DNA of 59,978 nt from an uncultured Collinsella sp. (GTDB lineage Bacteria; Actinomycetota; Coriobacteriia; Coriobacteriales; Coriobacteriaceae). Below are positions 50,860 to 59,614 of the stretch, one piece after another. Both the position numbers and the translations under genes were made by a program. Location: assembly GCA_900539035.1 (NCBI GenBank), contig UQAU01000011.1, forward strand, positions 1 to 59,978, given 5' to 3'. Within the stretch, counting starts at the first letter, position 1. Each line of letters starts with the position of its first letter. The notes beneath the pieces are model-generated. The model had not been told where the DNA came from. It did no database searches and was given only the letters and a program-made list of their open reading frames with translations.

Positions 50860-51345
50860 GTGAAGGTCATCATCTATACCGACGGCTCGGCCCGATCAAA
50901 TCCGGGACGCGGCGGCTACGGCGCCGTGCTCAAATACACCAACCCCGCCGGCAAGACCTTCACCTCCGAGCTTTCGCGCGGCTACGCCAAGACCACCAAC
51001 AACCGCATGGAGCTCATGGCGGTCATCGTGGCGCTCGAGGCACTTAACCGCCCCTGCGAGGTCGAGGTCCATTCCGATTCGCAGTACGTCGTCAACGCCT
51101 TTAACAAGCACTGGATCGACGGCTGGAAAAAGCGCGGATGGAAAACCGCCAACAAGCAGCCCGTCAAGAACCGCGACCTGTGGGAGCGCCTACTCACCGC
51201 CAAAAGCAAGCACAAGGTTGAGTTCATCTGGGTTAAGGGTCACGCCGGCCACGAGCTCAACGAACGCTGCGATGAGCTCGCCACCACGGCGGCCGACGGC
51301 AGCAACCTCGATATCGATACCGGCTTTAACGAGAGCGACCTGTAA
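50860..51345 (+). CDS. rnhA: Ribonuclease HI
   Basis: A 161-residue RNase H: IYTDGSARSNPGRGGYGAVL (first Asp), TTNNRMELMAVIVALEAL (Glu), VHSDSQYVVNAF (Asp), VKGHAGHELNERCDELA (His and last Asp), so the DEDD site is complete. It removes RNA from RNA-DNA hybrids. GTG 50860 has AAAGGAAG upstream. Confidence 0.95.
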   Translation: MKVIIYTDGSARSNPGRGGYGAVLKYTNPAGKTFTSELSRGYAKTTNNRMELMAVIVALEALNRPCEVEVHSDSQYVVNAFNKHWIDGWKKRGWKTANKQPVKNRDLWERLLTAKSKHKVEFIWVKGHAGHELNERCDELATTAADGSNLDIDTGFNESDL

Positions 51346-51420
51346 CGGCGTTTTCGCACGCTATTTCCTGCCCCCTCGCGCTACACTCATCCTGTAAACC
51401 GAACGGCACGAGGGGGATAC

Positions 51421-52527
51421 ATGCTGCGTATAGCGACCATCGGCACATCCATGATCACCGACGACTTTATCCAAGTCGTCAACGCCAACGACCAAGCCGC
51501 GTTTGTGGGCACGCTTTCACGCGACGCCAATCGCGGTACTGCCTTTACCGCCGAGCGCGGTGGCGAGCGAAACTTTACGTCACTCGATGAGCTTGCGGCA
51601 GCCGTCGACGTCGACGCCGTCTATATCGGCAGCCCTAACGCACTTCACTACGAGCAGGCCCTTGCCTGCATCGCCGGTGGCAAGCACGTCATCGTCGAGA
51701 AACCCTTCTGCGCCACCGAAGCGCAGGCGCTGGAAGTCTTCCGCGCTGCCGAGGCAGCAGGTGTCGTGGCCCTCGAGGCCATGCGTCCCCTCCACGATCC
51801 CGCCTTCCACGCCATCGAGGACGCCCTGGGCGAGATCGCCCCCATCCGCCGCGCCTCATTGCGCTTTGGCAAGTATTCCTCGCGCTACAACGAGATTCTC
51901 GCGGGACGCGCCACCAATATCTTCGACTGCAATATGGCATCGGGTTCCCTCATGGACATTGGCGTCTACGCCGTCGAGCCCATGGTCGAGATTTTCGGCA
52001 TGCCCTCCGGCCTTACGAGCATGACTACTCTGCTCGACCCCACCACGCGACAGCTCACGCACGGCCCCATCGACGGCTGCGGTTCCATCCTCGCCAGCTA
52101 TGGCGGAGGCCGCATCTCCGTCGAGCTCGCGCACTCCAAAATTACGAATGACCTGCTGCCCTCGCAGATCGAAGGCGAGCGTGGCACTATCCAGATCGAC
52201 CATCTGTCCACGCCCCGCAACGTCCGCATCGACTATCGCGGCGATGTCGTACGCGGCTCGGCGACCGAGGCACCGCGCGAACAGGACGACAACGGCCGCG
52301 TGCTCGACCTGCCCAAATCGAGCAACACTATGGAATACGAACTCACAGACTTTATCACCGCCATCGGCGGCATCGATAACGTTAAGGAAGAGATTTGGGA
52401 GACCCCGGCGGGACGCCACGAGCTTGGTCACTACCGCGATGTCACACTCGTCTCACTGCGCATCATGGATGCCGTGCGCCAGCAGGCCGGCATTACCTTC
52501 CCGGCCGACGCAGGCAAGCAGGCATAG
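51421..52527 (+). CDS. Gfo/Idh/MocA-family oxidoreductase
   Basis: A 368-residue NAD(P)-dependent oxidoreductase: IATIGTSMITDDFIQ, VDAVYIGSPNALHYEQALACIAGGKHVIVEKPFCATEAQA, and LEAMRPLHDPAFHAI; NMASGSLMDIGVYAVEPMVEIFG is the C-terminal signature. Substrate unknown. The gene is followed 2 bases later by the acylphosphatase-like gene. GAGGGGG precedes ATG 51421. Confidence 0.9.
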   Translation: MLRIATIGTSMITDDFIQVVNANDQAAFVGTLSRDANRGTAFTAERGGERNFTSLDELAAAVDVDAVYIGSPNALHYEQALACIAGGKHVIVEKPFCATEAQALEVFRAAEAAGVVALEAMRPLHDPAFHAIEDALGEIAPIRRASLRFGKYSSRYNEILAGRATNIFDCNMASGSLMDIGVYAVEPMVEIFGMPSGLTSMTTLLDPTTRQLTHGPIDGCGSILASYGGGRISVELAHSKITNDLLPSQIEGERGTIQIDHLSTPRNVRIDYRGDVVRGSATEAPREQDDNGRVLDLPKSSNTMEYELTDFITAIGGIDNVKEEIWETPAGRHELGHYRDVTLVSLRIMDAVRQQAGITFPADAGKQA

Positions 52528-52529
52528 CG

Positions 52530-52940
52530 ATGGGCCTCTTCGATACGTTCTTCTCCAGCGTCACCGGCGGCAGTCGAGAGCCTCAAAAACCATCGAACGT
52601 CGAGCTCGAGCTGCGCCGCAGGCTTACCGTACTCGCAAGCGACGAGGCCACTCAAGACACTCCCCTGCGCTATTTCCTGCACTGGACGGGGCAAGTCCAA
52701 GGCGTTGGTTTTCGCTTTACCAACACCAACCTCGCGCAGGCACGCTCCCTCACCGGCTGGGTGCGTAACATGGAAGACGGCTCAGTCGAGATGGAGATAC
52801 AGGGAGCTCCGGCAAACATCCTATCTCATCTCGAGGCGCTTCATGCCTCCTACGAGCGCATGGGAACGCGTTTTCGCCTCGTAGACGCCCAGGCCCGAGC
52901 CCCACTTGCCAATGAAGACGGTTTCAGTCCTCATTATTAG
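52530..52940 (+). CDS. Acylphosphatase-domain protein with N-terminal extension
   Basis: A 136-residue protein. Residues 48-136 are acylphosphatase-like: catalytic Arg in GQVQGVGFRFTNTN and Asn in GWVRNMEDGSVEMEIQG. The N-terminal 47 residues (GLFDTFFSSVTGGSRE, then ELELRRRLTVLA) are extra compared with the usual ~90-residue enzyme. It would hydrolyse acyl phosphates. Start ATG 52530 has a weak ribosome site but is coupled to the upstream gene's stop. Confidence 0.85.
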   Translation: MGLFDTFFSSVTGGSREPQKPSNVELELRRRLTVLASDEATQDTPLRYFLHWTGQVQGVGFRFTNTNLAQARSLTGWVRNMEDGSVEMEIQGAPANILSHLEALHASYERMGTRFRLVDAQARAPLANEDGFSPHY

Positions 52941-53001
52941 TATTGTGTGCTAAATACGGTATCATTTACCTACGACCGTTAATAGAAAAGAGGCGAGGCG
53001 C

Positions 53002-53382
53002 ATGGCGGTGCAAAGAAGGAATACCAGGCAGCGAAAGCTAGTTCTTGACGCCGTGCGCCAAAGCTATAACCATCCCACCGCCGACGAAATCTACAACGTC
53101 GTGCGCGCGCAGGATGACAAAATCAGCCGCGGTACGGTCTACCGCAATCTCAATCTCTTGGCCGACGCCGGCGAGATTCTCTCCATCAAGACGCCGGGCG
53201 GCAGCCGCTTCGATCGCACAATCGAGCCGCATGCGCATATCATCTGCACCTCGTGCAGCCGCGTCATCGACGTACCGCTCCCCTTCGATGCCCAGCTCGA
53301 CACCAAGGCGTCCGAGCAAATCGGCTGGCACGTCACGTCGCACTACACCATCTTCGAGGGTCTCTGCCCCGACTGCCGGTAA
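53002..53382 (+). CDS. Fur/PerR-family regulator
   Basis: A 126-residue metalloregulator: winged helix (RNTRQRKLVLDAVRQSYNHPTADEIYNVV, ISRGTVYRNLNLLADAGEI), metal site GGSRFDRTIEPHAHIICTSCSRVIDV (Asp and two His like PerR) and C-terminal CPDC pairing with CTSC for structural zinc. The RFDxxxxPHAH pattern favours PerR-type peroxide sensing over iron sensing. AGAGGCGAGG precedes ATG 53002. Confidence 0.9.
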   Translation: MAVQRRNTRQRKLVLDAVRQSYNHPTADEIYNVVRAQDDKISRGTVYRNLNLLADAGEILSIKTPGGSRFDRTIEPHAHIICTSCSRVIDVPLPFDAQLDTKASEQIGWHVTSHYTIFEGLCPDCR

Positions 53383-53397
53383 ATGTTTGGGACATGC

Positions 53398-54195
53398 CTA
53401 CTCGGCAAGCAGGCGACGCAGTTCTTCTTCGACCGTGTGCGCATAGCGGACGCGGTCGTTGATGCCACGCATAGAGGGATTGCAGCTCTCCATTAGATAA
53501 GGATGGCCCACCACGTTGAGCATGTCGCGGTCGTTTTCGTTATCGCCAAACGCCATCATCTCATCGGGCGAAATACCCAAGGCGCGACCGTAATCGGCAA
53601 GCGCGGAGCCCTTGCCCGAACCAAAACCGATAAAGTCCGTCCATTCGGTTCCCGATGTCATGACATCGACTCGATCGCTAAAGTGGCGCTCGAAATACTC
53701 CAGCGCCGCCGGCTGATTCACCTCGGGCGTCTGGAAGGCAATCTTAATGACGTCCTCGTCGATGTCCTCGGGGCGGTCGACCACCGCCACATCGCAGTGG
53801 ACCTCATAGCGCAAATGGTCGACGAACGTATCGTTGCCGCTCATGGTGTAGAGGTGTCCCTCACATGAAAGGGTCACGTCGGCATGGGGATACGCAACCA
53901 CGGCATTCGCGATATCCATAGCAAGGCTACGCTCCATGGAACGCTTGACAACGGCACGTCCCTCGCTCATCACCAGGGCTCCGTTTTCGCATACATAGGC
54001 GAGCTCATCGGCCACCGGGGCAAACAGGTAGCGCAAGCTCGCATATTGACGGCCGCTTGCCGGCATAAACACGATACCGCGACGATGCAGCTCATCGATG
54101 AGCTCAAAGGCCTCGGAACGCGGCTCGTGCTCCCCCGGATGCAGCAATGTGCCGTCCAAATCGCATGCAATCAGCTTGATTCCCTCAAGACCCAT
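53398..54195 (-). CDS. Cof-type HAD-IIB phosphatase
   Basis: A 265-residue HAD protein: KLIACDLDGTLLHPGEH nucleophile motif, GIVFMPASGRQYASLRYLF, GSGKGSALADYGRALGISPDEMMAFGDNENDRDMLNVVGHPYLM. ATG 54195 gives the normal start. Convergent with the Fur-family gene, 15 bases apart. Substrate unknown. Confidence 0.88.
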   Translation of the reverse strand: MGLEGIKLIACDLDGTLLHPGEHEPRSEAFELIDELHRRGIVFMPASGRQYASLRYLFAPVADELAYVCENGALVMSEGRAVVKRSMERSLAMDIANAVVAYPHADVTLSCEGHLYTMSGNDTFVDHLRYEVHCDVAVVDRPEDIDEDVIKIAFQTPEVNQPAALEYFERHFSDRVDVMTSGTEWTDFIGFGSGKGSALADYGRALGISPDEMMAFGDNENDRDMLNVVGHPYLMESCNPSMRGINDRVRYAHTVEEELRRLLAE

Positions 54196-54278
54196 ATGCT
54201 TTCCCCCACAGCATCTCATCAACAGAAAGACGGACTTTGAATAGTTGCCTCTCAAAGTCCGTCCTACTTATACGCACG

Positions 54279-54857
54279 TTAACCGCGCGCCTTCTTTACG
54301 ATCGTAAAGTCTGGAGCCATACTCACAACGGCATCCGCCGCACTCGACGTAAAGCGCCGGTCCGAATCGAGTTCACGGGTAACCGTCGAGAGCCGAACGC
54401 CCTCGACGCCCCGGAGCATGCGGCCCAAAACAGGCTGCACCGGCGTATACATGCGCACGGTATGCTCGTCCGAATCGCCTCGGAAAAGCGGCGCATGCAT
54501 ATTGCCGATCTCCCAGCACGCATGCGCGAGCGCAATCGGGTCTATGCGGTCAACTTCGACCAAATAAACCTCGGCGCTGCGCAGGCGCACGACAACCGCC
54601 ACGGGCACCACGCCCGAACAGTCGACGGCAAGCACGTCGCCGTCGACAAGACGACCACCGTCGGCAGTATCCAGCCGAACATCGACCGTGCGTCCCAGCT
54701 CCGTCACGCCCACAAACGCGCATACATCAGCCTGGTCCCAATCGAGCAGCAGCTCGTCAACTTCAAAGACGCCGCCCAGCTTCCGGCGAAGCAGGAGTTC
54801 ATAGGACGGATCGTTGAGATTTCCCAAGCATGTCGTCGAAACCAAGCGTTCAGGCAT
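54279..54857 (-). CDS. UreE-like metallochaperone (orphan)
   Basis: A 192-residue protein. The C-terminal two thirds match UreE: GDVLAVDCSGVVPVAVVV, VYLVEVDRIDPIALAHACWEIGNMHAPLFRG with the conserved nickel-binding His in GNMHAPL, then PVQPVLGRMLRGVEGVRLSTV. The N-terminal ~60 residues correspond loosely to the UreE peptide-binding domain. No His-rich tail and no urease genes nearby. It starts 3 bases after the SlyD-like gene ends, so they are cotranscribed; both families handle nickel. Confidence 0.75.
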   Translation of the reverse strand: MPERLVSTTCLGNLNDPSYELLLRRKLGGVFEVDELLLDWDQADVCAFVGVTELGRTVDVRLDTADGGRLVDGDVLAVDCSGVVPVAVVVRLRSAEVYLVEVDRIDPIALAHACWEIGNMHAPLFRGDSDEHTVRMYTPVQPVLGRMLRGVEGVRLSTVTRELDSDRRFTSSAADAVVSMAPDFTIVKKARG

Positions 54858-54860
54858 ACT

Positions 54861-55289
54861 CTAACCCTCGACCTCTACGAGCTCGATATCAAAGTTGAGG
54901 TCCTTGCCGGCAAGCTCGTGGTTGGCATCGAGCGTCACGGCCTCGGGCGTCACGTCAATGACCACGGCGGGAACGGGCATGCCGCTCGGCGTGGACAGGA
55001 AAAGCTTCATGCCCTTCTCGATCTGCTCGATGTTGGGAACCTGTTCGGCCGGGAAGGTGATAACCATCTCGGGATTGTGCTCGCCGTAGGCATCGACAGC
55101 CGGGATGTGCACGGTCTTCTTCTCGCCCACCTGCATGTCGACAACAGCGGCGTCGAAGCCCTTGATCATCTGACCGGCGCCGCAGGTGAACTCCAGCGGC
55201 TCGCCGCGATCGTAGGAGCTATCGAACTGCGTGCCGTCATCGAGCGTGCCGCGATAATGGGTCTTGACCTTCTTGCCCTGGTTGGACAT
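54861..55289 (-). CDS. SlyD-like FKBP peptidyl-prolyl isomerase
   Basis: A 142-residue FKBP with insert-in-flap: HYRGTLDDGTQFDSSYDRGEPLEFTCGAGQMIKGFDAAVVDMQVGEKKTVHIPAVDAYGEHNPEMV, then the IF domain and TLDANHELAGKDLNFDIELVEVEG. Matches SlyD in layout but lacks its His/Cys-rich C-terminal metal tail. ATG 55289 has GGAGG upstream. In SlyD-containing bacteria it assists [NiFe]-hydrogenase nickel insertion; here it is paired with a UreE-like gene. Confidence 0.92.
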   Translation of the reverse strand: MSNQGKKVKTHYRGTLDDGTQFDSSYDRGEPLEFTCGAGQMIKGFDAAVVDMQVGEKKTVHIPAVDAYGEHNPEMVITFPAEQVPNIEQIEKGMKLFLSTPSGMPVPAVVIDVTPEAVTLDANHELAGKDLNFDIELVEVEG

Positions 55290-55409
55290 GGTAACCTCCG
55301 TGATAAGGGCGGCGCACAACGCGGGCCGCCGTGAACATATGGCGCTAACTATACCCTAGTCATACAATTCAAAGACAGTTTGCAAAGAAACGCTGCAACC
55401 GGAGGAACC

Positions 55410-56423
55410 ATGGCATATCCCGTATTTGACCTACACTGCGACACCGCCGACCGCATCGGCTGGGCCACACTCGATCTCGACCTGCGCTTTACCGCCGGCA
55501 CCGACGGTTATTTCCCCGGCGACGAAACGCATCCGCAAGATTTCGACCTCATCGAGGGCAACGCCTGCGCCATCTCGCTCGCAAAGATCGGCAACACGCC
55601 GTGGGCACAGTGCTTCGCCACGTTTGTCCCCGACGAGATTCCCACCGCCCACGCCGCGCGCTTCCAGGCGCAGATCATGGCGCACATGAGCGGCCAGGCA
55701 ATGCTCAACCACGACCGCATGGTCAACATACGCAGCGCGGCAGACATTCGCCCTGCGCTCAAAGATGGCAAGGTCGCCTGCATCCACACCATCGAAAACG
55801 CCACGTTCTTTGCCGAGGACCCCGCGCTGATCGAGGTGCTCAAGAGCTTGGGCGTACTCATGTCATCACTCAGCTGGAACGCGCAGGGACCGCTCGCGAG
55901 CGGCCACGACACCCACGCCGGCCTCACCGCCGCCGGCATCGAGGCGCTTACGCAGATGGAGCACGCCGGCATGGTGCTCGACGTCTCCCACCTCAACGAT
56001 GAGTGCTTTGACGAAGTTGTCGCCCACGCCACGCGCCCCTTCGTCGCCAGCCACTCCAACTCCCGCACCGTCTGCGGCGTCAAGCGCAACCTCACCGACG
56101 ACCAGTTCCGCACCATTCGCGACATGGGCGGTATCGTCGGCCTCAACTACTGCAGCGAGTTCCTTTCCAACGACGCAACCGACAAGACCGCCGCAGACGT
56201 CACCTTCGACCAGCTAGCGGCACATATCGAGCACTGGCTCGACCTGGGCGGCGAGGACGTCATCGCGCTCGGCGGCGACTGGGACGGTGCCACGGTGCCC
56301 GCTTTCCTCTCCGATGCCAGCAAGATGCCCGAGTTCCAGAACATGCTTTCCAAGCATTTTGGCAAGACCGTGATGCAGAAGCTCTGCAGCGACAACGCGC
56401 TTGCCTTCTTTGAGCGTTATTAA
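55410..56423 (+). CDS. M19-family membrane/renal-type dipeptidase
   Basis: A 337-residue zinc dipeptidase: PVFDLHCDTADRIG (HxD motif), EGNACAISLAKIG, CIHTIENATFFAEDPALIEVLKSLGV (bridging Glu), MVLDVSHLNDECF, PFVASHSNSRTVCGVKRNLTDDQ, IALGGDWDG. Cleaves dipeptides. No signal peptide. GGAGGAACC precedes ATG 55410. Confidence 0.92.
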   Translation: MAYPVFDLHCDTADRIGWATLDLDLRFTAGTDGYFPGDETHPQDFDLIEGNACAISLAKIGNTPWAQCFATFVPDEIPTAHAARFQAQIMAHMSGQAMLNHDRMVNIRSAADIRPALKDGKVACIHTIENATFFAEDPALIEVLKSLGVLMSSLSWNAQGPLASGHDTHAGLTAAGIEALTQMEHAGMVLDVSHLNDECFDEVVAHATRPFVASHSNSRTVCGVKRNLTDDQFRTIRDMGGIVGLNYCSEFLSNDATDKTAADVTFDQLAAHIEHWLDLGGEDVIALGGDWDGATVPAFLSDASKMPEFQNMLSKHFGKTVMQKLCSDNALAFFERY

Positions 56424-56439
56424 TTTCACATCCCTTGAG

Positions 56440-56475
56440 CGGGCCGGCATGCCGAACGGTCGACACGCCGGCCCG
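56440..56475 (+). terminator. GC hairpin after the dipeptidase gene
   Basis: CGGGCCGGC (56440-56448) pairs with GCCGGCCCG (56467-56475); no T-tract, so terminator function is uncertain. Confidence 0.5.
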
Positions 56476-56497
56476 TCCCCAATCTGAAGGACCGCTT

Positions 56498-57274
56498 TTG
56501 ACGCAGCAGTTTACGATTTCCGTATCCCGACCGGATGGGACGCCCATCCCCGTCGTCGTTACCAAAAAGTGCGTCAAGAACTTCAACCTACGCGTCACAT
56601 CGAGCGGCGAGGTCCACGCCAGCGCACCACTTGGCGCCAGCCGCGAGCGTACCGAAGCGTTTGTGAAGCGCAACAGCGCCTGGATTATCAGCCGACTTGC
56701 CCAGCGCGAGCAACGTCAGGCGACGGCGCGAGAGCCGCTCAGCCCCTCGTCCATCATTGCACTTTGGGGCAAGCCCATCACGGTACAGGATGCACTCGAT
56801 CATAACTTTGCATCACCCGCACCGCGGCCCAAGCAGGCTACCTTCGCAAGTTTTATGGGTACCGACGAGCCAGACGAACGTCCGCAGGCCAAGTGGAACG
56901 CGACCCTCGACAGCTTAACGCCCAGTGAGATCCAAGCCCATATTGACCAGCTCTATACGTCCGAAGTCACATCGGCGCTGCGGGATATGGTGCACGCGTA
57001 CGAAATCGCAATGGGCGTCACCGTGGCCCGCATTTCCGTACGCAGCATGAAAACGCGTTGGGGCTCATGCACACCTAAATCCGGCGCTATTCGCATCGCG
57101 CGCGAGCTCGCCGCCTACCCCGTCGAATGCCTCGACATGGTTGTCGCCCACGAGCTCGTCCACTTACTCGAGCCAAGCCACAATCAGCGGTTTCACGCCC
57201 TGCTCGACACGTACTGCCCCAACAATAGAGCTCTGTCGCAGCGGCTCAAAAAACCGCCCGCCAACGAGCTCTAG
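56498..57274 (+). CDS. YgjP/DUF45-family metallopeptidase
   Basis: A 258-residue M48-like protein of the YgjP family: RVTSSGEVHASAPLGASRERTEAFVKRNSAWI at the N-terminus, SVRSMKTRWGSCTPKSGAIRIARELAAYPVECLDMVVAHELVHLLEPSHNQRFHALLDTY with zinc motif HELVH...H. The start TTG 56498 follows GAAGGA. Often next to type I restriction genes in other bacteria but not here. Confidence 0.9.
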   Translation: MTQQFTISVSRPDGTPIPVVVTKKCVKNFNLRVTSSGEVHASAPLGASRERTEAFVKRNSAWIISRLAQREQRQATAREPLSPSSIIALWGKPITVQDALDHNFASPAPRPKQATFASFMGTDEPDERPQAKWNATLDSLTPSEIQAHIDQLYTSEVTSALRDMVHAYEIAMGVTVARISVRSMKTRWGSCTPKSGAIRIARELAAYPVECLDMVVAHELVHLLEPSHNQRFHALLDTYCPNNRALSQRLKKPPANEL

Positions 57275-57280
57275 CGTCGG

Positions 57281-57766
57281 TTAGCGCACGCGCTCGATCT
57301 CGACGCCGCAGCTTGCCAGGGGAAGACCGACGGGCGCCCAAGGCTTATCGAGCTTAACACGCACGCCAAGCAGCAGGGGGTAACGACGTAGCAGCATCGA
57401 GGCCACACCCTCAGCTGCAGCCTCGATGAGCTTAAACGTATGCTCGCGCAGATAGCCATCGACATCGTGGCACACCGAGCCGTAATCAATCGAGACATCC
57501 AGGTTGTCGTGCTCCCCCGCCGCGCGCAGATCGGCATAGAGCACCAAGGACACGACAAACTTCTGCCCCAGGGCGTTCTCCTCGGGATACACGCCGTGGT
57601 TGGCAAAGACCTCGAGACCGTCGATAGTAATGCGGTCGGCATGGCATAGGTCGTCATAGCTCACATGGGGCACTGCTGTTGCGGCGGAAATCTCGCCCCT
57701 GCCACGACGGGCGAGCTCGGCTCCCTCGGTCTTGGTTGCATTCTCGGGCAGCTTTTTGTTAGTCAT
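57281..57766 (-). CDS. folB: Dihydroneopterin aldolase with N-terminal extension
   Basis: A 161-residue protein. Residues 42-161 are FolB: ITIDGLEVFANHGVYPEENALGQKFVVSLVLYADL (catalytic-site residues Glu, Tyr), VDYGSVCHDVDGYLREHTFKLIEAAAEGVA, VKLDKPWAPVGLPLASCGVEIER with the catalytic Lys. The first ~40 residues (MTNKKLPENATKTEGAELA) are extra. AAGGAG is 9 bases before ATG 57766. Same operon as the HD gene and folE. FolK/FolP are not in the window. Confidence 0.88.
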   Translation of the reverse strand: MTNKKLPENATKTEGAELARRGRGEISAATAVPHVSYDDLCHADRITIDGLEVFANHGVYPEENALGQKFVVSLVLYADLRAAGEHDNLDVSIDYGSVCHDVDGYLREHTFKLIEAAAEGVASMLLRRYPLLLGVRVKLDKPWAPVGLPLASCGVEIERVR

Positions 57767-57809
57767 CGCGATCGTCTCCTTCGTTCAGAACCCCGACCGC
57801 GCATACCAA

Positions 57810-58391
57810 CTACACGCGAATCGATAGGTTCTTTTTATCATCGCTCCAGTTGCAGGCATTGCGCGCAGGGCATGCAAAGCAGGCGCGCGACGCTTTGTCG
57901 GCTGCATAAAGCAGACGCTCAAGCGGCTGGCTGTTCACGCGCAGCTTTCGATGGCCCAGGATGGCCGTCTTAATGGCTGCGGCATCTGCCAGCTCGAACG
58001 CCACGTCTTCGGGCATGCCGCCGAGAATCGCATCAGCGACGCGTTCGCTTGCAACATCATGGGATATACCCGATTCATACTGTTCATCTTTGCCGATATC
58101 GTGAAGAAGCGCCGTGGCATAGATGACCTCTCGATCAAATCCGAGCTGCTCCTCAAGATTCTTAATCCACATAATGCGCGCGACATCCAGCAGATGGTCA
58201 ATACCGTGGCGGCAAAAGATGCGCCCCGATTCCAACTGCGCAATGTTGCCCAGGTGCCGCCGGAACAGCCCGTTGGCACAGATGTAATCGATACGAGGCA
58301 TGGCACCAAAGGGGGCCAGGCCCGAAGCCATAAAACCGCGACGCGGCGTTCCCTCATCGGTCTTCGATGCAAAGTCGTTAACGGCTCTCAT
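57810..58391 (-). CDS. HD-domain phosphohydrolase in a folate operon
   Basis: A 193-residue HD protein: RHGIDHLLDVARIMW, TALLHDIGKDEQYESGISHDVASERVADAILGG; the C-terminus has ACFACPARNACNW, a Cys-rich motif. It sits between folE (2 bases away) and folB, so it may remove phosphates from dihydroneopterin triphosphate, a step whose enzyme is often unassigned. That role is inferred only from context; HD proteins also act on nucleotides. Confidence 0.85.
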   Translation of the reverse strand: MRAVNDFASKTDEGTPRRGFMASGLAPFGAMPRIDYICANGLFRRHLGNIAQLESGRIFCRHGIDHLLDVARIMWIKNLEEQLGFDREVIYATALLHDIGKDEQYESGISHDVASERVADAILGGMPEDVAFELADAAAIKTAILGHRKLRVNSQPLERLLYAADKASRACFACPARNACNWSDDKKNLSIRV

Positions 58392-58393
58392 GG

Positions 58394-58951
58394 TTAGCGG
58401 TCCAGCATCCTAAAGAATCGCTCCTCGAGCGCGGGATCGGTCTCAAAGACGCCGCGGCGAGCGAGCGTCACGGTCTTGGTGCCGGGCTTTTGCACGCCGC
58501 GCATGGTCATGCACATATGCTCGGCTTCCATCAGTACGATCGCTCCTTGGGGAGCAAGATAATCCATAAGGGCATCGGCAACCTGTGCACACAGCTGCTC
58601 CTGCAGCTGCAGACGGCGGGCATAAACCTCGACCGTACGGGCGAGCTTGGAAAGCCCAGCCACCCGACCGTTAGGAATATAGCCAATGGCGGCCTTGCCA
58701 TAAAACGGCAGCAGATGGTGCTCGCACAGCGAGTAGAACGTGATGTCGCGCTCGATAACCAAATCGTTCGAAGCGACGGCAAAGGTTTTGGACAGGTGCT
58801 CCTCGGCACTCTGGTCCATACCGCCGGCGATCTCACCATACATACGGGCAACGCGCGCCGGGGTCTCCAGCAGGCCCTCACGAGTTGGGTCCTCGCCTAT
58901 GCCCTCAAGCAAAAGCTTAATGGCGGCCTCGACTTTTTCCTGATCGACCAT
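58394..58951 (-). CDS. folE: GTP cyclohydrolase I
   Basis: A 185-residue enzyme starting folate synthesis: EGIGEDPTREGLLETPARVARMYGEIAGG, FYSLCEHHLLPFYGKAAIGYIPNGRVAGLSKLARTVEVYARRLQLQEQLCAQVADAL with the Cys-Glu-His-His zinc site, EAEHMCMTMRGVQKPG with the second Cys. Normal length. Followed by the HD and folB genes. Confidence 0.97.
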   Translation of the reverse strand: MVDQEKVEAAIKLLLEGIGEDPTREGLLETPARVARMYGEIAGGMDQSAEEHLSKTFAVASNDLVIERDITFYSLCEHHLLPFYGKAAIGYIPNGRVAGLSKLARTVEVYARRLQLQEQLCAQVADALMDYLAPQGAIVLMEAEHMCMTMRGVQKPGTKTVTLARRGVFETDPALEERFFRMLDR

Positions 58952-59017
58952 CTGGGCCTCACTTTTCCGATTTCACGTTCGCGCTATGGTACCACGCCCT
59001 TCGGCATCGGCCACAAG

Positions 59018-59599
59018 CTACATAGTATGGGTCGAATAGACCGGATCATCACGCCAAAGTTCAACCGCATCACAAAGCGCAACACCCTCGCGCTCAGCAC
59101 GGTCGCGCGTAGCGTTCATATCGATCACACGCTGGTTACTCGAGCCTCTAAAACGCAATGAGATATCGTACAGATCCTGAACAAACGGGCCGTCCACCAA
59201 CATGTCGAGGCAGGCCAGGATACGGTTCGTCACCTCGGTATGATGACGGCCACCCGGCATAAGCTCCTCGAGCACGTCGCCGGTAAAGCACCAAATGGTC
59301 TTGCCCGACCCCGCGGGATAGGCCGCACGCACGCGTTCGATAAAGTCAACAAGCCCCACCTGATTCTCGGGCTCCATAGGCTCGCCGCCCAGAATCGTCA
59401 GACCATCGATAAAGGGATGGTCGAGGCTCTCGATAATCTTGTCCTCGACGGCACGATCGAACGGCTCACCCGCAGCAAAGTCCCACGCGACAGAGTTAAA
59501 GCAATTCTTGCACCCACGACGGCACCCGCTCACAAACAGAGAAGTACGAACGCCTTCCCCATCAGCAATGTCGAAATACTTAATGTTCGCGTAGTTCAT
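59018..59599 (-). CDS. nrdG: Anaerobic ribonucleotide-reductase activating protein (radical SAM)
   Basis: A 193-residue radical-SAM activase: NIKYFDIADGEGVRTSLFVSGCRRGCKNCFNSVAWDF with the CxxxCxxC cluster motif at about residues 26-33, TILGGEPMEPENQ, KTIWCFTGDVLEEL, DMLVDGPF. It forms the glycyl radical on NrdD. GGGAGAG precedes ATG 59599. NrdD would normally be upstream, to the right of the window. Confidence 0.95.
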   Translation of the reverse strand: MNYANIKYFDIADGEGVRTSLFVSGCRRGCKNCFNSVAWDFAAGEPFDRAVEDKIIESLDHPFIDGLTILGGEPMEPENQVGLVDFIERVRAAYPAGSGKTIWCFTGDVLEELMPGGRHHTEVTNRILACLDMLVDGPFVQDLYDISLRFRGSSNQRVIDMNATRDRAEREGVALCDAVELWRDDPVYSTHTM

Positions 59600-59614
59600 A
59601 GGTAACTCTCCCGG

